Positions 60,027 to 64,000 of a DNA stretch of 64,000 bases are shown here, piece after piece; position 1 is the stretch's first letter; every line of letters begins with the position of its first letter. The DNA is taken from contig NZ_FNCF01000001.1 of the NCBI RefSeq assembly GCF_900100695.1, positions 124,001 through 188,000 of the forward strand. The letters run 5' to 3'. Origin of the DNA: Klenkia brasiliensis. GTDB lineage: Bacteria; Actinomycetota; Actinomycetes; Mycobacteriales; Geodermatophilaceae. Made by a program: the position numbers and the translations under genes. Under the pieces are notes generated by a model. The model made no database searches and was not told the DNA's origin. It saw only the letters and a list, made by a program, of their open reading frames with translations.

Positions 60027-61652
60027 TCAGGCCGAGGTCGCCCCGTGCCCGTGCCCGTGCCCCGGGCCGCCGTGGCCGGGGCCGCCGTGACCCGGGCCGC
60101 CATGACCCGGGCCGCCGTGGCCGGGGCCGCCGTGACCCGGACCGCCGGGACCACCCGGGCCCTGGCCGGGACCGCCGCCGGCCTGCGCGGTGACCAGCAC
60201 CGCGTAAGCGACCGCGTCGGAGTTCTGGTCCAGGGCGACGGTGCTGACGTTGGTGAGGTCGTCGCAGGCCTGGTGGTAGCAGGCGTCGTAGGGCTGGCCG
60301 GCCGTGCCGCCGTAGCGCGCCGCCTGGTCGGCGGTCTTGGTGCCCTCGGCGCCGGAGAACAGACCCCCGGAGGGGATGCCCGCGTCGGCGAAGGCCTGGT
60401 AGTCGCTGCGGCCGTCGAACTCGGTGTCCTCGTAGGCGATCCCGCGGGAGTCGTAGAACTCCCGGAAGGTGGCCTCGATCGCCGCCGACTCCGGCGTCAC
60501 GTAGCCCTCGGGCGCGGGGAAGGTCGAGCCGTCGCTGTCGTAGACGAAGTTCGCGAAGTTCGGCGAGCCCAGCATGTCGAAGTTCAGGTAGGCACCGATG
60601 CCGCCGAGCTCGGCCTCGGTCAGGGAGTCGACGTAGGCCTGCGAGCCGAGCAGGCCCAGCTCCTCCGCGCCCCAGAACGCGAACCGGACCGGGTGCGCCA
60701 GCCGGGTGCTCGCCAGGTTCTGCGCGACCTCCAGGATCGTCGCCGAGCCCGAGCCGTTGTCGTTGATGCCCGGACCCTCCGGCACGGAGTCCAGGTGCCC
60801 GCCGACGACCACCACGCCGTCGTCGGACCGGCCGGGGAGCTCGGCGGTGACGTTCTGCGAGGTCCGGGTCTCGGTGATGACCTCGACGGCGAGGGTGGCG
60901 GTGGCGCCGTCGACGGCGAGGGCGGCGCCCACCTCCGGCGTGGCGAAGACGACCGGCACGGTGCTCGGCCCGCCCAGCGTCGGGTTCAGCAGGCCGGGGG
61001 CGTTGTTGGCGATCACCACGCCGGAGGCACCCGCGGCCACCGCGTTGGCCGCCTTGGCGCCGAAGGTGCACGTGCCGCGCTTGACCACCGCGATGCTGCC
61101 GGCCGAGAACCCGGCGAAGTCGGCGGCCTCGCAGCCGCTGGTCGTCGACGCGTAGTCGACGGCCACCACCGCGGCGGTGGTGGTGCCCGACGCCGTCCCG
61201 TCGACCGGCACGTAGTCGGTGTCCGGCGCGTAGGTCGCCGCGGTCGGGGTCAGCTGCGTCAGCTCGGACCCGTAGCTCACCTCGTCGTAGGTGAAGTCGC
61301 TGACCTCGACCTGGTAGCCCGAGGCCTCCAGGGTGTCGCGCACGTAGTCGACCGACGCCGCGTAGCCCGGCGTGGTCGATGCGCGGTTGCCCCCGTTGGC
61401 CTCGGCGATGCCCTGGAGGGCCTCGAGGTGCTCCACGACCCCCTCGACCGTGACGCAGCGCAGCAGCTTCTCCACGTCGGCGTTCACCCGCCGCTCGCAC
61501 CCGGCCGGGGCCCCGCCCGGTCCGCCCGGCCCGCCCGGTGCGGCCGCCGCCGGGGTCGCAGCCAGCAGGCCCGCCCCGCCCAGCAGGACCGCCGTCCCGG
61601 CCGCCGTCCACCGTCCCCGGCGTGACCGCCGGGGGTGCTCGAGTGCGTCCAC
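60027..61652 (-). CDS. Secreted M28 family aminopeptidase with PA domain
   Basis: A 541-residue exported zinc aminopeptidase. Signal peptide: basic start (RRSRRGR) then hydrophobic AGTAVLLGGAGLLAATPAAA, cleavage near AAAA-PGG. A protease-associated domain spans about 160-265 (VVIANNAPG). The M28 catalytic region holds GGHLDSVPEGPGINDNGSGS (His and Asp ligands), FWGAEELGLLGS (catalytic Glu and Glu ligand) and a C-terminal YHQACDDLTN (His ligand). The last 45 residues are GPGHG repeats, a His-rich tail. GTG start with GGCGAG upstream. Likely a heat-stable leucine-type aminopeptidase of the Streptomyces kind; specificity is inference. Confidence 0.93.
   Translation of the reverse strand: MDALEHPRRSRRGRWTAAGTAVLLGGAGLLAATPAAAAPGGPGGPGGAPAGCERRVNADVEKLLRCVTVEGVVEHLEALQGIAEANGGNRASTTPGYAASVDYVRDTLEASGYQVEVSDFTYDEVSYGSELTQLTPTAATYAPDTDYVPVDGTASGTTTAAVVAVDYASTTSGCEAADFAGFSAGSIAVVKRGTCTFGAKAANAVAAGASGVVIANNAPGLLNPTLGGPSTVPVVFATPEVGAALAVDGATATLAVEVITETRTSQNVTAELPGRSDDGVVVVGGHLDSVPEGPGINDNGSGSATILEVAQNLASTRLAHPVRFAFWGAEELGLLGSQAYVDSLTEAELGGIGAYLNFDMLGSPNFANFVYDSDGSTFPAPEGYVTPESAAIEATFREFYDSRGIAYEDTEFDGRSDYQAFADAGIPSGGLFSGAEGTKTADQAARYGGTAGQPYDACYHQACDDLTNVSTVALDQNSDAVAYAVLVTAQAGGGPGQGPGGPGGPGHGGPGHGGPGHGGPGHGGPGHGGPGHGHGHGATSA
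60066..60140 (-). repeat. 15-base tandem repeat encoding GGPGH units
   Basis: Five contiguous 15-base units, almost identical (GCCGCCGTGGCCGGG or GCCGCCGTGACCCGG on the + strand), encode the GGPGH tail repeats of the M28 peptidase. Diverged units flank them. Such short repeats can change number by slippage. Confidence 0.85.
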
Positions 61653-61776
61653 GTGCTCGCCCTTCCGCCGCGGCCCACCGAACCTGTGGGCCTCCTGTGC
61701 ACGACCGTGGTCGACGACGGGGAGGAGAACAAGCCTTGTGTTCTCGGCGCACAACGGTTAGTGAGCGGAAGGAACG

Positions 61777-61853
61777 TGGTGCCCTCGGTGGGTCTCGAAC
61801 CCACACTGGGACCCTTTTAAGGGGCCTGCCTCTGCCGATTGGGCTACGAGGGC
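61777..61853 (-). tRNA. tRNA with anticodon UAA (Leu predicted), short variable loop
   Basis: A 77-base cloverleaf with encoded CCA. Acceptor GCCCTCG pairs with CGAGGGC; discriminator A73. T arm GTGGG-TTCGAGA-CCCAC. Anticodon arm GGCCC-CTTAAAA-GGGTC gives anticodon TAA, reading UUA. The D arm has a 3-bp stem (GCC/GGC) and an 11-base loop with GG. The variable region is only 5 bases (CCAGT), whereas tRNA-Leu normally has a long variable arm. Leu is therefore a prediction from the anticodon. The gene starts 5 bases after the stop of the uracil-DNA glycosylase gene on the same strand. Confidence 0.8.
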
Positions 61854-61858
61854 CGACC

Positions 61859-62620
61859 TCATCCTGCCGCCAGCGCGACCGCCCGCTGCAGCACGGCGTC
61901 CAGCATCGGTTCGGTGAGCCGTCCGGTGAAGGTGTTCTGCTGGCTGACGTGGTAGCTGCCCAGCAGGGTCAGCGGCCCGCCCGGCCCGTGCAGCGTCACC
62001 TCCACGCCGTGCCCGAACCGGGGCCGCGGGCGCGGCAGCGGGTACCCGGCGGCGGCGAGCACCGGCAGCAGCGCCGACCAGCCGAACCCGCCCAGCACGA
62101 CCGCCACCCGCAGCGCCGGCAGCAGCGCGAGCTCCCGGGCCAGCCACGGCGAGCAGGTGTCCCGCTCGGCCGGGGTGGGCGCGTTGTCCGGCGGGGCGCA
62201 GCGCACCGCGGACACCACCCGGCACCCGGTGAGCTCCAGGCCGTCGTCGGCGGCCACCGAGGTCGGCTGGTTGGCCAGCCCCGCCCGCCACAGCGCCGCG
62301 AAGATCCAGTCACCGGACCGGTCACCGGTGAAGATGCGGCCGGTCCGGTTCCCGCCGTGCGCGGCCGGCGCCAGCCCGACGACGGCGATCCGGGCGTCCG
62401 CCGGGCCCAGCCCGGGGATCGGCCGGCCCCAGTAGACCTGGTCGCGGAAGGCGGCCCGCTTGGTGACGGCGACCTCCTCGCGCCAGCGCACCAGCCGGGG
62501 GCACGCCCGGCAGCCGCAGACCCGCTCGTCGACCGCGGCGAGGTCGGGCGCCGACCGCGCCGACCGGAGGACGCCGGCAGGGGTGCGGGTGACGGGGTAG
62601 CCGTCGGCGTCGCGTGCCAC
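61859..62620 (-). CDS. Uracil-DNA glycosylase, family 5 (UdgB-like)
   Basis: Removes uracil and related bases from DNA. The 253 residues have an N-terminal CxxC pair (VCGCRACPRLVRWRE) suggesting an iron-sulfur cluster, motif A VVGLAPAAHGGNRTGRIFTG (family 4/5 type; the Ala-rich PAAHG form marks family 5), and motif B LGSYHVSQQNTFTGRLTEPM. GTG at 62620 gives the usual N-terminus; no clear ribosome site. The tRNA gene follows by 5 bases. Confidence 0.9.
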   Translation of the reverse strand: MARDADGYPVTRTPAGVLRSARSAPDLAAVDERVCGCRACPRLVRWREEVAVTKRAAFRDQVYWGRPIPGLGPADARIAVVGLAPAAHGGNRTGRIFTGDRSGDWIFAALWRAGLANQPTSVAADDGLELTGCRVVSAVRCAPPDNAPTPAERDTCSPWLARELALLPALRVAVVLGGFGWSALLPVLAAAGYPLPRPRPRFGHGVEVTLHGPGGPLTLLGSYHVSQQNTFTGRLTEPMLDAVLQRAVALAAG

Positions 62621-62660
62621 CCACCCAGCAGAGCACAGGCGGCCGGGTGATGATCCCCCG

Positions 62661-62966
62661 GTGGCGAAGAAGCAGAAGGTGAAGACCCCGGCGCTGTACA
62701 AGCTGCTGGGCCCGGCGATGGCCATCCCGACCGGCATCGTGGTCAAGAAGGTCGCCGACCAGGCCTGGATCGCCGTCAAGGGGACCCCGCCCCCCAAGAA
62801 CCCGGACGTCCCCGGGGTCAGCTGGGGCGACGCGATCGCCTGGGCCGCGGTCTCCGGCGTGCTCGTCGCGGTCGGCCGGCTGCTCGCCGCCCAGGGTGCG
62901 GCGAAGACCTACACCGCGCTGACCGGCAAGTTCCCCACGAACGCGAACGCCGACAGCGCGGCCTGA
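62661..62966 (+). CDS. DUF4235 small membrane protein
   Basis: A 101-residue actinobacterial membrane protein of the DUF4235 family: two hydrophobic segments (about 13-30, YKLLGPAMAIPTGIVVKKVA, and 57-78, WAAVSGVLVAVGRLLAAQGA) with the PPPKNPDVPGVSWGDAIAWA loop between. Function unknown. GTG start with no ribosome site and a TGATGA 7 bases upstream, so the mRNA may be leaderless. Confidence 0.88.
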   Translation: MAKKQKVKTPALYKLLGPAMAIPTGIVVKKVADQAWIAVKGTPPPKNPDVPGVSWGDAIAWAAVSGVLVAVGRLLAAQGAAKTYTALTGKFPTNANADSAA

Positions 62967-62967
62967 C

Positions 62968-63912
62968 TCACCGCAGCGAGAGCGCGATCCCGTCCAGGAT
63001 GTCGTGCTCGCTGACGACCACCTCGTCGATGGCCAGGGCGTCCATCACCACCCGCAGCACCAGCGACCCCCCGCCGATGACGTCGACCCGACCGGGGTGC
63101 ATGACCGGGAGCGCGGCGCGGCGCGCCCGCGTGGCGGTCAGCAGACCGGCGGTGACCGACCGGACGGCGCCGACCGGGATGCGGGAGCCGTGGATGGCCG
63201 CGGCGTCGTAGGCGGGCAGGTCCATCGCCAGGGCGGCGACGGTGGTGACCGAGCCGGCGAGCCCGACCAGGGTGGCGGCCTCGTGCACCGGCACCTCGGC
63301 GACCACCTCGGCGAGCGCGGCGCGGATGTCGGACTCCGCGCGCTGGATCTCGTCGGCGGTCGGCGGGTCGCCGTGCAGGTGGCGCTCGGTCAGCCGGACG
63401 CAGCCGATGTCCACCGACCGGGCCGCGCGCACGCCGTCGGCGTCCCCGAGCACGAACTCGGTCGACCCACCGCCGATGTCGACGACCAGGTAGGGGGCCG
63501 CGGGCACGGGGATGCCGTGCGCGGCGGCGGCCGCGGCGAGCGAGCCGGTGGCCCCGGCGAAGGACAGCGCGGCCTCCTCCAGGCCGGGCACGACGTCGGG
63601 GAGCTGACCCAGCACCGCCTGGACCATGCCCTCGAAGTCGGCCCGGTTCGAGGCATCGCGGCTGGCGCTGGTGGCCACCATCCGGGTCCGCTCGACCCCG
63701 AGCTCGCGGGCCTGCGCGGCGTACTCGCCGAGCACGACCCGGGCCCGCTCGACCGCCTCGGGGGCCAGCCGGCCGGTGGCGTCCACGCCCTGCCCGAGGC
63801 GCACGACCTCCATCCGGCGCAGCACCTCGACCGGTCCGCCGGTCTCGCCGACGTCGGCGACGAGCAGGCGCAGCGAGTTGGTGCCGCAGTCGATGGCCGC
63901 CACCCGGGTCAC
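62968..63912 (-). CDS. ppx: Exopolyphosphatase / pppGpp phosphatase (Ppx/GppA)
   Basis: Hydrolyses polyphosphate or pppGpp; ASKHA fold, 314 residues. Phosphate-1 loop VAAIDCGTNSLRLLVADVGE, the catalytic-Glu strand (LEEAALSFAGATGSLA) and phosphate-2 loop YLVVDIGGGSTEFVLGDADG are intact, with the C-terminal GGGSLVLRVVMDALAIDEVV. It is a short single-domain form as in mycobacterial Ppx1/Ppx2. GTG start overlapping the stop of the upstream DUF501 gene (GTGA), the conserved actinobacterial pair. Confidence 0.93.
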   Translation of the reverse strand: MTRVAAIDCGTNSLRLLVADVGETGGPVEVLRRMEVVRLGQGVDATGRLAPEAVERARVVLGEYAAQARELGVERTRMVATSASRDASNRADFEGMVQAVLGQLPDVVPGLEEAALSFAGATGSLAAAAAAHGIPVPAAPYLVVDIGGGSTEFVLGDADGVRAARSVDIGCVRLTERHLHGDPPTADEIQRAESDIRAALAEVVAEVPVHEAATLVGLAGSVTTVAALAMDLPAYDAAAIHGSRIPVGAVRSVTAGLLTATRARRAALPVMHPGRVDVIGGGSLVLRVVMDALAIDEVVVSEHDILDGIALSLR

Positions 63913-64000
63913 GGGGTGCCCTCCTGCTCGGTCGGCAGGGCGCAGGGGCCGCGGTCCCACCACTCCCCCATGCCGTCGAGCGCGCGGTCCCCGACGGGGT
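63909..64000 (-). CDS. DUF501 protein, C-terminal end (partial)
   Basis: The last 30 residues of a leftward gene cut by the window edge: PVGDRALDGMGEWWDRGPCA followed by a short Glu-rich end and TGA overlapping the ppx start. The GDRALD...WW.RGPC ending matches DUF501 proteins (mycobacterial Rv1025), which sit between ftsB/divIC and ppx. Function unknown. Confidence 0.75.
   Translation of the reverse strand, partial: PVGDRALDGMGEWWDRGPCALPTEQEGTP

Noticed and set aside
60066-60140. Regular short repeats resembling a CRISPR array
   Set aside because: Units are 15 bases with no spacers and are in frame within the M28 peptidase gene.

Overview
This window is about 64 kb of very GC-rich DNA with frequent GTG starts and many 1-4 base stop/start overlaps. 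It carries a mycothiol S-conjugate amidase (Mca) gene, a greA / mca / hemolysin III / Z-prenyl synthase neighbourhood known from mycobacteria, and an actinobacterial-style Ppx-DUF501 pair. Together these point to a motile, high-GC, mycothiol-using actinobacterium. A member of Geodermatophilaceae (Blastococcus, Geodermatophilus, Modestobacter) is my best guess, but family level is inference.

Bases 1-29,930 are one nearly complete flagellar locus on the + strand. In order: the 3' end of a FliA/WhiG-type sigma factor gene, flagellin, fliD-fliS-(fliT-like), flgB-flgC-fliE-fliF-fliG-fliH-fliI-fliJ-(NlpC/P60 + transglycosylase fusion)-fliK-flgD-flgE, flbD-motA-motB-fliL, fliM-fliN-fliO-fliP-fliQ-fliR-flhB, then flhA, a giant FlhF-like gene and a small membrane protein gene. 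Five units (fliD, flgB, flbD, fliM, flhA) begin just downstream of a TCAN-N15/16-GCCGATGA/T element and flagellin has a close variant, which matches the sigma-28/WhiG consensus. Hairpins separate most units. The simplest reading is a flat regulon in which one FliA-type sigma factor drives early, middle and late genes. flgK, flgL, flgM and chemotaxis genes are not in the window.

Bases 29,955-48,845 are mostly housekeeping and stress genes: a PIN-PhoH ATPase, a DrrAB-type ABC exporter, a DUF885 metallo-hydrolase, a short-type cis-prenyl synthase, a hemolysin III membrane protein, a PadR regulator with its HAAS-type membrane partner, KatG, a geranylgeranyl-reductase-family flavoprotein, a ribbon-helix-helix-like protein with a tandem-repeat operator candidate, a PsiE-like protein, Mca, GreA, an RNHCP zinc protein with no canonical start codon, an M3 oligopeptidase and a second DrrAB-type exporter.

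Bases 48,973-64,000 hold an SDR oxidoreductase, threonine ammonia-lyase, a MoxR ATPase / VWA pair, a GNAT protein, a DUF2252 kinase-like protein, an SGNH hydrolase followed by a thiolase, a BAX-inhibitor-1-like protein, a secreted M28 aminopeptidase with a His/Gly repeat tail, a tRNA with anticodon UAA, a family-5 uracil-DNA glycosylase, a DUF4235 protein, an exopolyphosphatase and the 3' end of a DUF501 gene. No rRNA, CRISPR array, prophage, integrase or insertion sequence was seen.

The strongest candidates for new biology are the 1,446-residue FlhF-like protein whose GTPase motifs are all degenerate and whose middle is a long Ala/Glu/Arg coiled coil, the leaderless sigma-28 geometry at flhA and fliM, the two-enzyme flagellar wall hydrolase lacking a signal peptide, and the UAA tRNA with a short variable loop.
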